A stretch of 56,108 nt of DNA, from NCBI RefSeq assembly GCF_001507855.1, contig NZ_LGEN01000023.1:1-56108 (forward strand), written 5' to 3'. Position 1 is the stretch's first letter, and the number at the start of each line of letters is the position of its first letter. The stretch is from Halomonas sp. 54_146 (lineage in GTDB: Bacteria > Pseudomonadota > Gammaproteobacteria > Pseudomonadales > Halomonadaceae). Below the pieces are notes generated by a model. It ran no database searches. It was not told where the DNA came from and saw only the letters and a program-made list of their open reading frames with translations. Position numbers and translations under genes: made by a program. This document shows, in pieces, positions 26,119 to 36,868 of the stretch.

Positions 26119-27384
26119 TTAACCGAACATGCCTTTAAACATAAAGAAGAACAGGATCGCCAAACCGGCACCGGCGGGCAGCGTGATTAGCCAGGACATC
26201 GCAATCGTGCCGATAACCCGCAGGTTAAGCGCTGCCATACCACGCGCAAGACCTACACCTAGAATCGCCCCTACTAGCGTATGCGTTGTAGAAATCGGCA
26301 AGCCCGTGCCCGATGCCAATACCACGGTAGTCGCTGCCGCGAGCGTAGCAGCAAAACCACGGCTAGGGGTCAGCTCGGTAATCCCCGTACCTACCGTGGC
26401 GATGACTTTATGGCCGTAAGTGACAAGACCTACGACGATGCCACCGCCGCCCAATACCAATACCCACCAGGGCACTAAGGCAGCGCTGTCGATGATGCCT
26501 TCGCTACGTACCACGCTAATAACAGCCGCCAACGGGCCCACCGCATTGGCCACGTCGTTAGAGCCGTGGGCAAAGGCCATGGCACAGGCGGTAAAGATCA
26601 TCAGCACGCCGAACACCCGCTCAACATTGGCATAGCCGAAGTGATCGCTGTCGTTCTGCACGTATTTGACCCGCCGCTGCATCACCACACCCAGCACCAT
26701 AATGATTAAGCCAAGCACAATAGAAAGCAGCAGGCTCTGACCAAAACTCAGATCCAAGCCAATGTGCTTCAGCCCTTTGGTTAGCGTCACCATCGAAACA
26801 ATGAAACCGACCAGGAAGATATACCCAGGCACGTAGCGCTTGGCAGCGGCAAAGGGGTCGTTGTTTTCAAAAATCAGGTGGTGAACCGATTTGAACAACA
26901 CATAGCCAATAGTACCGGCAAGCAACGGTGAAATAAGCCAGCTAGAGGCAATTTGACCGACTTTACCCCACGCGACGGCTTCGACGCCCAAACCCACTGC
27001 ACCAAAACCAACAATGGCACCGACAATTGAGTGAGTGGTAGACACTGGCCAGCCGCGTGCAGAAGCTATCATTAACCAAATGGCCGCGGCTAACAGCGCA
27101 GACAGCATCCCGTACACTAACAGTTCCGGGTTAGCTTCCAACAATAAGGGGTCAAGCATCCCACCACGAATCGTTGCGGTAACCTCGCCACCGGCCAACC
27201 AGGCGCCGAGAAACTCAAAGATAATAGCAATAAGAATGGCTTGTTTGATGGTGATCGCTTTCGACCCCACCGAGGTTCCCATGGCATTGGCGACGTCATT
27301 CGCACCAACACCCCAGGCCATAAAGAAGCCGAACAAACAGGCCAGAATAATGAAGATTTCACCGTGCTGGGCAATAATCAGCAT
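26119..27384 (-). CDS. PiT-family inorganic phosphate transporter
   Basis: This 421-residue membrane protein has the two inverted PiT signature halves: FFMAWGVGANDVANAMGTSVGSKA near the N-terminus and AMAFAHGSNDVANAVGPLAA in the second half, each with GxNDVAN, plus WPVSTTHSIVGAIVG and LPISTTHTLVGAILG. About ten membrane helices are expected. PiT proteins move neutral metal-phosphate with protons or sodium. It follows the PhoU-like gene by 10 bp on the same strand, the usual partner order. Confidence 0.95.
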   Translation of the reverse strand: MLIIAQHGEIFIILACLFGFFMAWGVGANDVANAMGTSVGSKAITIKQAILIAIIFEFLGAWLAGGEVTATIRGGMLDPLLLEANPELLVYGMLSALLAAAIWLMIASARGWPVSTTHSIVGAIVGFGAVGLGVEAVAWGKVGQIASSWLISPLLAGTIGYVLFKSVHHLIFENNDPFAAAKRYVPGYIFLVGFIVSMVTLTKGLKHIGLDLSFGQSLLLSIVLGLIIMVLGVVMQRRVKYVQNDSDHFGYANVERVFGVLMIFTACAMAFAHGSNDVANAVGPLAAVISVVRSEGIIDSAALVPWWVLVLGGGGIVVGLVTYGHKVIATVGTGITELTPSRGFAATLAAATTVVLASGTGLPISTTHTLVGAILGVGLARGMAALNLRVIGTIAMSWLITLPAGAGLAILFFFMFKGMFG

Positions 27385-27394
27385 GAAGCTCCCC

Positions 27395-28075
27395 TTAGCG
27401 GGCTGTCAGGATCTGTAGGCGGCTACCCACGCGCTCGGCGCGATCAGATAGTTCGCCAACCCATTCAATGATCTTGTAGAGAAAGATCACATCTACCGGT
27501 GGCAGTTGGCTCTCTAGCGCAAATAGCTGGCGACGAATGGTCACCTGCTGGCCATCGGCTTGATGTTCCAGGGTGTGGAGTTCACGGATCATCTTCTGCA
27601 TCACATCGGAGACATTTTTTCCAAAGCCCGATTCCAGCAGATCCTTGAGCTCTTCCAGCGCCTGACGCGCTTGCGCCACACAGGCGACGCTAGTGCGCAT
27701 GTAATCGCGCATCGGTTCTGCCAATTCATCTGGCACACGCATTTTACGGCCCAACATAATGCCGGTAATGTCGCGCACTTTATTGGCGATTTTGTCCTGT
27801 ACGCTGATCAGATCAAGCAGGTCAGAGCGCGACACCGGTAGAAACATGGTGTTGGGCAGGTTCAACCGCAGTTCTGTTTTCAGCGTATCGGCGTCGTGCT
27901 CTAAGCGAGTGACGTTTTCGCGCAGCTCAGCCGCTGTGTCCCAGTCATTAGCAAGCGTTGCCTCAAAAAACGGCAACAGCTGGTCGGCACACTCATTAGC
28001 CTTGACGATATGCGCTAATAATGGCTGGAATGGCGAGCGGCCAAACATCGAAGAAAAAGGGTTGGAGGTAACCAT
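27395..28075 (-). CDS. PhoU-like (DUF47) accessory protein of the Pit transporter
   Basis: This 226-residue helical protein begins with SMFGRSPFQPLLAHI and has the DUF47 helices VTRLEHDADTLKTELR and DLLDLISVQDKIANKVRDI, then LHTLEHQADGQQ. These repeat the E-x2-D-x2-D metal-binding pattern of PhoU three-helix bundles. DUF47 genes are regularly the first gene of pit operons and are thought to control the transporter. The gene is divergent from the CYTH protein, with a Pho-box-like repeat in between. Confidence 0.9.
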   Translation of the reverse strand: MVTSNPFSSMFGRSPFQPLLAHIVKANECADQLLPFFEATLANDWDTAAELRENVTRLEHDADTLKTELRLNLPNTMFLPVSRSDLLDLISVQDKIANKVRDITGIMLGRKMRVPDELAEPMRDYMRTSVACVAQARQALEELKDLLESGFGKNVSDVMQKMIRELHTLEHQADGQQVTIRRQLFALESQLPPVDVIFLYKIIEWVGELSDRAERVGSRLQILTAR

Positions 28076-28143
28076 AATGCCTTTTAGCCTGTTTTCGGGG
28101 AGCCTGGAAATGGCGGCGCCAGTATAAAGAGTGCGCCTAGCGC

Positions 28144-28192
28144 CGTCATGAAAAGTTCACAAATGTCATCAAATATTCATCTAAATGTCATG
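28144..28192. promoter_or_regulatory. Pho-box-like repeat upstream of the pit operon
   Basis: Three heptamers TGTCATC (28164-28170), ATTCATC (28175-28181) and TGTCATG (28186-28192) are spaced 11 bp apart by AT-rich tetramers, the PhoB box architecture (CTGTCAT repeats with 4-bp spacers). CGTCATG and GTTCACA at 28144 and 28155 add a further 11-bp pair. The site lies about 90 bp before the pit operon start on the minus strand and 20 bp before the CYTH start on the plus strand. Confidence 0.5.
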
Positions 28193-28212
28193 ATAACGAG
28201 GTGGCTAGCGTC

Positions 28213-29112
28213 ATGAAAAACCCTAATCCCATTGAAGTAGAGCTTAAACTAGCCCTTGCCCCAGAAGGGCCTGCTGCGCTTGCGCAACACCCATTTCTCC
28301 GTTCAACACCAGCGCTTGAGCAAACATTGGCCAATCGCTATTTTGATACCCCTGAAGGCGATTTGGCCAACGCGCGGATTGCGCTGCGCCTGCGCCAGGT
28401 GGACGGCCAGGTGCTGCAAACAGTGAAAACCGCAGGCCAAGGCGGCGGCGGGCTCTCGCAGCGCGAAGAGTGGGAGTGGCCGGTAGCTGGCCCGCAGCTG
28501 GATCTTGCCTCACTTGCCAAGCTTCCCCCTTTTCAAGCTGAGCTCAGCGGTGTGCTAAATCTTCTCGCCCCCCAACTCAGTACCGATTTCACACGGCGTA
28601 GCTGGCAGTTAACCGATAGCACAAAAGATCAGCAGAGCCATATTGAGTTGGTATTGGATGAAGGCGAGATTATTAGCGGTGGCTACCGCACGCCAATTCG
28701 CGAGATGGAACTTGAGCTAAAGAGCGGCGCGCCGGAAGCGCTATGGAAAGTGGCATTAATACTGGCCGAGCAGGTTCCGCTGCGCCCCTCAGACAGCAGC
28801 AAAGCGGCCCGTGGCAATGCGCTAAGCGAACAGCACTGGCCGTTGCCTGAAGCGCACTCCCCGGCACAGTGGCTACACCGCGCCACGCTAGCGCTAGATG
28901 CCTACCACGACAGCCACCAAGCCAGCTTTTTAACCGCTGCCCAACAGGCATTGACCACCCTCGCTGACCACCCCGCGCTGGATGCCACTGCACGTGCATA
29001 TGCAGAGGCGCTAATCAGCGCGCTAAATGCCCACGGCCAGCCAAGCACTGCTTATGGTAAAGCGGCGTTGGCACTCGCCCATCGCTTGGCGTACCAAACC
29101 GCGCTACGCTAG
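28213..29112 (+). CDS. CYTH-domain protein (inorganic triphosphatase-like)
   Basis: I start at ATG 28213, eleven bases after GAGG; the GTG at 28201 is less well placed. The 299-residue protein has the CYTH hallmark ExExK in IEVELKL at the N-terminus, then RYFDTP, ALRLRQVDG and QTVKTAGQGGGG. These line the triphosphate tunnel with alternating acidic and basic residues. A C-terminal helical part, shorter than a full CHAD domain, follows from about residue 205. The E. coli homologue YgiF hydrolyses inorganic triphosphate. The Pho-like site in front and the divergent pit operon suggest a phosphate link, which is inference. Confidence 0.85.
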   Translation: MKNPNPIEVELKLALAPEGPAALAQHPFLRSTPALEQTLANRYFDTPEGDLANARIALRLRQVDGQVLQTVKTAGQGGGGLSQREEWEWPVAGPQLDLASLAKLPPFQAELSGVLNLLAPQLSTDFTRRSWQLTDSTKDQQSHIELVLDEGEIISGGYRTPIREMELELKSGAPEALWKVALILAEQVPLRPSDSSKAARGNALSEQHWPLPEAHSPAQWLHRATLALDAYHDSHQASFLTAAQQALTTLADHPALDATARAYAEALISALNAHGQPSTAYGKAALALAHRLAYQTALR

Positions 29113-29170
29113 CCATCTAATAGTTTTTTCTAGCAGTTTTTTTTCAGGACAGTATTGAGGCCTCTTCAAG

Positions 29171-29192
29171 CTCATTTCAGGCTCATTTCAGG
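29171..29192 (+). repeat. 11-bp tandem duplication at the channel gene RBS
   Basis: CTCATTTCAGG occurs twice in a row at 29171-29181 and 29182-29192, nine bases before the ATG at 29201. The AGG of the second copy is the best ribosome binding site. Confidence 0.85.
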
Positions 29193-29200
29193 ATAGCGCA

Positions 29201-30079
29201 ATGAATTTAAACTTAACGCCTGGCGCGGAAGGCCTGCGCACGCGGCTGTTCCATATCATTTTTGAGTCAGACACGCCGGGCGCTAAGGCATTTGATATCG
29301 CCTTGATTGTGGCCATTTTGTTGAGCGTGGCAGTCATTCTGCTGGGCAGCATTGAGGTTTACGCTGAGCGCTACGGAGAGGTCTTCTTTTATGTTGAGTG
29401 GATATTTACGCTGCTGTTCAGCATTGAGCTGATCGTGCGCCTTTATTGCCTGGAACGCCCTTTGCTCTATTTAAAGAGCTTTTATGGCATCGTCGATTTA
29501 ATCGCTATTTTACCCACCTGGCTGGTGCTTCTGGTGCCCGGTGCCCATGGGCTGGTGATTGTTCGCCTGCTGCGGGTGCTGCGGATTTTCCGTATTTTGC
29601 GCCTGATGGAATTTGTTGGTGAAGCAGGCCTGCTGTTAGACGCCCTTAAGCGCAGCCTGCGTCAAATACTGCTGTTTTTCTCGGCTATTTTTATGGTGGT
29701 CACGCTGTTTGCGGCGTTGATGTACACCATTGAATCCCCCGAGGCAGGCTTCACCAGCATACCCATGTCGATGTACTGGGCGATTGTGAGCATGACGACG
29801 GTCGGCTACGGCGATATTGTCCCCGCAACATCGCTAGGTAAAGCGATCACCATGATTCTGATGCTACTCGGCTACTCGATTATCGCTGTGCCGACCGGGG
29901 TTTTCTCCGCCCAGGTGATTCGCTCCATTCGTGAAGAGCGCTACTCCGAAGAGGCCTGCCCAGGATGCGGGCACGAACGCCACGAAAAGCGCGCCCGCTA
30001 CTGCCTACGCTGCGGCACTTGGTTAGACGAAGATAGCGAAGACCCACGCAAAGACAAACCAGAACCATCGGCTGACTAG
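29201..30079 (+). CDS. Six-TM voltage-gated-type potassium channel with C-terminal zinc ribbon
   Basis: This 292-residue protein has six membrane segments and a pore loop: S1 near 30-50, S2 and S3 around 65-105, an arginine-bearing S4 (IVRLLRVLRIFRILRLMEF, about 119-137), S5 (ILLFFSAIFMVVTLFAALMY), the selectivity filter TTVGYGDIVP (about 198-207) and S6 ending GVFSAQVIR. TVGYGD predicts potassium selectivity. The C-terminus carries CPGCGHERHEKRARYCLRCG, two CxxC knuckles of a small zinc ribbon, in place of a larger cytoplasmic domain. The next gene converges 7 bp away. Confidence 0.92.
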   Translation: MNLNLTPGAEGLRTRLFHIIFESDTPGAKAFDIALIVAILLSVAVILLGSIEVYAERYGEVFFYVEWIFTLLFSIELIVRLYCLERPLLYLKSFYGIVDLIAILPTWLVLLVPGAHGLVIVRLLRVLRIFRILRLMEFVGEAGLLLDALKRSLRQILLFFSAIFMVVTLFAALMYTIESPEAGFTSIPMSMYWAIVSMTTVGYGDIVPATSLGKAITMILMLLGYSIIAVPTGVFSAQVIRSIREERYSEEACPGCGHERHEKRARYCLRCGTWLDEDSEDPRKDKPEPSAD

Positions 30080-30086
30080 CCTTAAC

Positions 30087-30707
30087 CTAAACGAAAGGCG
30101 TGATATCCCCGCGCCCTTCACGGATGATTTTCGGCGGCAGTTCGCGCAGGTCGATCACACTGGTGGGGTCTAAATGGCAGGCACCGCCGTCGATAATGGC
30201 ATCCAGGTGAGCGCCAAAACGCTCGCGGATCTCTTCCGGGTCGTTCATGGGAAAGTCATCGCCCACCGGGATGAGCGTTACGCTCATCAATGGCTCACCT
30301 AACGCTTCCAATAACGCATGGGTGATACGGTGATCCGGCACGCGCACCCCAATAGAGCGACGCTTGGGGTGCAGCAACAAGCGCGGCACTTCTGACGTGG
30401 CATCCAGAATAAAGGTGTAAGGCCCTGGGGTATGCGCTTTCAGCAGCCGAAACACATCGTTATCTACCTTGGCGTAGGTACCAATTTCCGAGAGATCAGA
30501 ACACACCAGGGTAAAGTTGTGCTTATCGTCCAGTGAACGCAGCCACTTGATCTTCTCGATGGCTTTTTTCTCACCCAAATGACAGCCAAGTGCATATCCC
30601 GAATCGGTGGGGTACGCCACCACACCGCCTTTACGAATGATCTCGATCGCCTGATCGATCAGCCGCTTTTGCGGGTTTTCCGGGTGAATCTGAAAATATT
30701 GACTCAT
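30087..30707 (-). CDS. yciO: YciO-type Sua5/YciO/YrdC family protein
   Basis: This 206-residue protein has the YrdC fold: IRKGGVVAYPTDSGYALGCHL (about 24-44), IKWLRSLDDKHNFTLVCSD, HTPGPYTFILDAT and SIGVRVPDHRITHALLEALG. The K-R-x-S/T pattern of true threonylcarbamoyl-AMP synthases is altered (LDDKHNF instead of KRP), as in YciO, which E. coli does not need for tRNA t6A. It follows the rnm-like gene on the same strand, the same pairing as in E. coli. Confidence 0.88.
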   Translation of the reverse strand: MSQYFQIHPENPQKRLIDQAIEIIRKGGVVAYPTDSGYALGCHLGEKKAIEKIKWLRSLDDKHNFTLVCSDLSEIGTYAKVDNDVFRLLKAHTPGPYTFILDATSEVPRLLLHPKRRSIGVRVPDHRITHALLEALGEPLMSVTLIPVGDDFPMNDPEEIRERFGAHLDAIIDGGACHLDPTSVIDLRELPPKIIREGRGDITPFV

Positions 30708-30796
30708 TTAAACTGCTCCTTTCATAAAACGCTGGCTACTGCTGTTCATATAGCATAGCTGACCTGACGTGTTGATAACTTAGGCTTGTTAATGAC

Positions 30797-31732
30797 TTAG
30801 ACGCTAGCCAATGGCCCAGCGGGTGCATCGCGCAGATGCACCAGCCGCGGATGCTGCCAGATGGGTGGTGCTGCCGTGCGCGGCACTAGGCTCATGCTAC
30901 CGGGTGCTGCGTGGCTGCCGGGAAAGTGAAAATCGCTGCCCATGGAGGCGTACAAATTGCGCTCAACCAGCTGGCGCGCCAAATCGCGGGTGCTATCCGG
31001 GTTCTGTTGGCCGCTCACCAGCTCGACCGCTTGGCCACCGGCGGCTTGAAAGGTATCCATCAGCAGGCCGCGCTTACGCCGGGTTAAGCCGTGGCGCAGT
31101 GGGTGGGCAATCACGGCAACGCCGCCCGAATCGACAATCCAGCCCACCGCCTCACTGATTTCCGGCCAGTGGGCTTTCACATCGCCTTTTTTGCCACTGC
31201 CTAAATAGCGCTTAAAAGCGCTGGCCCAGTCGGGCACCAGCCCTTCTTCGACTAGCGCACGGGCAAAATCTGGACGCCCCAAGGGGCGGTCGCTGCCTGC
31301 ATGAAAGCGCGCTTTTTCCAGCGCATTGGGTAGGCCTACTTTTTCCAACCGCTCGGCGATCACTTCAGCGCGCTGAATACGCGCTTCACGCTGCTGAAGC
31401 AGGCCTTCCACCATTGCCCCTTGCAAGCCGCCGGGCATCAATGCCACCACATGAATACTCACGCCCTGCCAGCGTGTGGATAACTCACAGCCAGGAATAA
31501 GACATATCCCGACGCGTTCAGCCGCACGCGCCGCTTCCTCAATGCCGTCCATGGTATCGTGGTCAGTAAGCGACATATGCGTTAACCCGCGCTCAGCGCA
31601 CAGCGTTACCAGCTCGGTGGGCGTTAACGCGCCATCGGAAGCGGTGGAGTGCATGTGCAAATCAACGGGGTAACGCTGATCGGCGTCAAACACAGGGGAC
31701 AGAGAACGTGCAGAAGGTTGGGACATAAGCAT
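30797..31732 (-). CDS. rnm: PHP-domain 3',5'-nucleoside bisphosphate phosphatase / 5'-3' exoribonuclease
   Basis: This belongs to the YciV/TrpH/RNase AM group. The PHP metal site is visible as DLHMHSTASDG near residue 25, SLTDHDTMDG, PGCELST, VIAHPLRHGLTRRK and GSDFHFPG. Members remove phosphate from 3',5'-bisphosphonucleotides and, in E. coli, trim the 5' ends of rRNA. The start is uncertain: ATG 31732 and ATG 31726 are both possible and neither has a clear ribosome binding site; a longer frame reaches 31789. yciO lies 89 bp downstream. Confidence 0.88.
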   Translation of the reverse strand: MLMSQPSARSLSPVFDADQRYPVDLHMHSTASDGALTPTELVTLCAERGLTHMSLTDHDTMDGIEEAARAAERVGICLIPGCELSTRWQGVSIHVVALMPGGLQGAMVEGLLQQREARIQRAEVIAERLEKVGLPNALEKARFHAGSDRPLGRPDFARALVEEGLVPDWASAFKRYLGSGKKGDVKAHWPEISEAVGWIVDSGGVAVIAHPLRHGLTRRKRGLLMDTFQAAGGQAVELVSGQQNPDSTRDLARQLVERNLYASMGSDFHFPGSHAAPGSMSLVPRTAAPPIWQHPRLVHLRDAPAGPLASV

Positions 31733-31888
31733 GACGCCGTGTGGCCAGTTTGTCAGAATGCGCTTTTCAGCGGTGAATGAACCGTTCACAGTACGCCAGA
31801 ACAGTAGGTAAGATATGGTGCGCGCTTATACCAGTGCGGTCAATTAGCGGTCTTTTTCACCCCCGCCTTATCAAGGAGTTATCCCCAC

Positions 31889-32188
31889 ATGCTGTATGCC
31901 ATTATCAGTGAAGATGTGCCCAATAGTTTAGAGCGCCGCCTAGCGGCACGGCCCGATCACCTAGCACGCTTAGAAACGCTGCGTGACGAAGCTCGTTTGG
32001 TATTGGCCGGCCCTCACCCTGCCATCGATGCCGATAACCCTGGCGAAGCAGGCTTTTCCGGCAGCCTAGTCGTGGCGGAGTTTGACAGCCTGGAAGATGC
32101 CCAAGCGTGGGCCGATGCCGACCCCTATATGATTGCAGGCGTTTATGCCAAGGTCATTGTTAAGCCGTTCAAAAAAGTTTTGCCTTGA
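31889..32188 (+). CDS. YciI-family protein
   Basis: This 99-residue ferredoxin-like protein begins [10 protein letters not shown], has the H-x-D type pattern with [11 protein letters not shown] (about 49-59), and ends with [19 protein letters not shown] and a basic strand [11 protein letters not shown]. Those are the conserved features of YciI; a His-Asp pair is proposed to act in hydrolytic or dehalogenation chemistry, though the cellular role is not established. AAGGAG precedes the ATG. The divergent rnm gene lies 156 bp upstream. Confidence 0.9.
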   Translation: MLYAIISEDVPNSLERRLAARPDHLARLETLRDEARLVLAGPHPAIDADNPGEAGFSGSLVVAEFDSLEDAQAWADADPYMIAGVYAKVIVKPFKKVLP

Positions 32189-32346
32189 CCCCAATAGGCG
32201 AATATGGAGGGTTCGTCGTGTTTTTCACAGAGCCTGTGGAAAACTCTGTGCAAACCCGGCGGACGCTTTGCGCTAAGCCAGTCAGTACGCCAGCGCCGAC
32301 AAATTGATCATTTTTTAACCACCCATTCATTAAGACGGATACCCGT

Positions 32347-34386
32347 GTGACCCAACGTCCCAATGCGCTACCTCCGCTGGCAGCGTTAACATCGCCTGCG
32401 CTTACCTGGAACGAGGGCGCGCCGCACTCCACAGCGTTTGATGACATCTATTTCACCCGTGGCGATGGGCGCGCGGAAACCGAGCATGTCTTTCTGGGTG
32501 CCAATCACCTTCCCGAGCGCTTCGCCGCCTGGCAGCAGGCGCGCCCCTTTGTGATTGGCGAAACCGGCTTTGGCACCGGGCTTAATATGCTCTGCGCCTG
32601 GGCCTGTTTTGAGCAACACGCCGCCCCCCATGCACGGCTGCATCTGTTATCCACAGAGAAGTTTCCCCTTGAGCGTGAGGCGCTTAAACACGCACTCGCG
32701 AGCTGGCCCTCGCTTGCCGCTTATGCACAGGTGCTGTGTGCCCTGTGGCCTAATGCTGTGAGCGGTATTCATCGCCTGCACTTAACCGAGCGCGTCACCC
32801 TTGATCTTCACTTTGGCGATACCACCGAGCGCTTAGAGCAATTGGATGGCCAAGTCGACGCTTGGTTTTTAGACGGTTTTGCGCCCTCTAAAAACCCCGA
32901 TATGTGGCAGCCCGAGCTGTTTAACGCCATGGCCGCCCGCTCGCGGCCAGGGGCAACCTTCGCCACCTTTACCTGCGCAGGCATTGTTAAGCGTGGCCTG
33001 AAAGCAGCGGGCTTTCGCTGGAAGAAAGTGCCCGGCTATGGCCGTAAACGTGAAATGCTCGCGGGCAGTATCGAAACCCCGCCAGAAGATCAACGCCGCC
33101 AGGCAACGCCCTGGTTTACGCCACCGCCAGTGGCGGCTGTTAAGCACGCGGCAATGCACGTTGTCATAGTAGGCGCAGGCCTTGCGGGAAGTAGCGTGGC
33201 GGCCGCGCTAGCACGCCGCGGCATTAAGGTAACGGTGGTGGAACGCGACGCCCCCGGCGCGGGTGGTTCTGGCAACCGCCAAGGCGCGCTTTATGTGAAG
33301 TTGGCCGCCGAAACCAATCACCAGAGCCGTGTTTATCTCGCTGGGCTGCTGTATAGCCAGCGCTGGCTGGCCCAGCAGAATGCGACGCAAACCCCCTCGA
33401 CCTCGCCCTTATGGCAGCCCTGCGGCGTGGTGCAGTTGGCGAGCAGCGCTAAAGAGGCTCGCCGCCAGCAGCGTTTTATTGAACAGCACCCGCTGCCCAG
33501 TGACGTTGTTACCGCACTGGAGAACCCGGCGTTAACCGAAACAGCGGCGATTAACATCAACGCGCCCCATGGGCTTTTTTATCCACACGCCGGATGGGTG
33601 CGCCCTAAAGCGCTGTGTGAGCACCTGCTCAGCCAGCCGGGTATTAGCTTGCAAAATGGCGATGTATCGTCGCTTTCTCAACGAGCAACCGGCGGTTGGC
33701 AGCTGAATTTAGCGGATGGTAGCGCTCTTGACGCGGATCACGTGGTGATTGCCAGCGCGCATCTGGCCAATTGCTTCGCGCAAACTGCTGAGCTGCCGCT
33801 GCAGTCGGTGCGCGGCCAGATTAGCGAGCTGAAACTACCCGATGAGACAGCGGGCCCTAAACGCGTGGTGTGTGCCGGGGGTTATGTGGCACCTGCGCTG
33901 GATGGCGTGCTGACCTTCGGTGCCAGCTTTGTGCCCAATAACGCAACCACCGAGGTGAGCGCCGACGATCACCAGCGCAACATTGATGAGCTGCGCCAAA
34001 CGCTGCCCGCGTTGGTAGAAGAACTAGAACAGGCAGGAATTGAGCTGACGCCTGAACACCTTCAAGGCCGTGCAGCGGTGCGGGCAGCAAGCCCTGATAA
34101 AACCCCTTACGCAGGGCCAGTGCCGGTAGCGGATGCGTGGCGAACGGACTACTCGCTGCTGAGTAAAGATGCCACTCGCGTGGCGGATAAGCGCGGCGAG
34201 CACCACCCAGGCCTGTGGATATCCACCGCCCATGGCTCGCGGGGGCTGGCCAGCGCACCGCTATGCGCCGAGGTGATTGCCTCACGACTATGCGATGAGC
34301 CAATGCCGCTAGAAGCGCCGCTGGTCGATCACCTTCACCCGGGGAGGAGGATTATTAGCGCGATTATTCGTGGTGAGAGTGCCTAA
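32347..34386 (+). CDS. mnmC: Bifunctional tRNA mnm5s2U34 methyltransferase/oxidoreductase
   Basis: MnmC finishes the wobble uridine modification of several tRNAs. The 679-residue protein has both usual domains. The N-terminal methyltransferase (about 1-240) shows FVIGETGFGTGLNML and WFLDGFAPSKNPDMW. The C-terminal FAD oxidase (about 265-679) shows VVIVGAGLAGSSVAAALARRG, AGGSGNRQGALYVKL and AHGSRGLASAPL. Length and order match E. coli MnmC (668). The start is GTG 32347. The methyltransferase part removes glycine-derived intermediates' final nm5 to mnm5 step, the oxidase part converts cmnm5 to nm5. Confidence 0.96.
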   Translation: MTQRPNALPPLAALTSPALTWNEGAPHSTAFDDIYFTRGDGRAETEHVFLGANHLPERFAAWQQARPFVIGETGFGTGLNMLCAWACFEQHAAPHARLHLLSTEKFPLEREALKHALASWPSLAAYAQVLCALWPNAVSGIHRLHLTERVTLDLHFGDTTERLEQLDGQVDAWFLDGFAPSKNPDMWQPELFNAMAARSRPGATFATFTCAGIVKRGLKAAGFRWKKVPGYGRKREMLAGSIETPPEDQRRQATPWFTPPPVAAVKHAAMHVVIVGAGLAGSSVAAALARRGIKVTVVERDAPGAGGSGNRQGALYVKLAAETNHQSRVYLAGLLYSQRWLAQQNATQTPSTSPLWQPCGVVQLASSAKEARRQQRFIEQHPLPSDVVTALENPALTETAAININAPHGLFYPHAGWVRPKALCEHLLSQPGISLQNGDVSSLSQRATGGWQLNLADGSALDADHVVIASAHLANCFAQTAELPLQSVRGQISELKLPDETAGPKRVVCAGGYVAPALDGVLTFGASFVPNNATTEVSADDHQRNIDELRQTLPALVEELEQAGIELTPEHLQGRAAVRAASPDKTPYAGPVPVADAWRTDYSLLSKDATRVADKRGEHHPGLWISTAHGSRGLASAPLCAEVIASRLCDEPMPLEAPLVDHLHPGRRIISAIIRGESA

Positions 34387-34412
34387 TCATTGCCAAAAAA
34401 CTTAAGTATTGC

Positions 34413-36742
<2,330 letters not shown>

Positions 36743-36816
36743 CTAAAAGCAGCAGCAAACATGCAGAGCCTAAAGAATTAAAATAGAGAAAGTGCCAAAA
36801 AGTAGTGCGTATTGAA

Positions 36817-36850
36817 CAAAAACACCCGCCTTCTGGCAAGAAGGCGGGTG
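36817..36850 (-). terminator. Intrinsic terminator after zipA
   Basis: CACCCGCCTTCT (36823-36834) and AGAAGGCGGGTG (36839-36850) form a perfect 12-bp stem with a GGCA loop. On the minus strand it is followed by T5. It lies 19 bp after the zipA stop and separates zipA from ligA transcription. Confidence 0.92.
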
Positions 36851-36868
36851 CTGAACGGCGGTTGTTAC

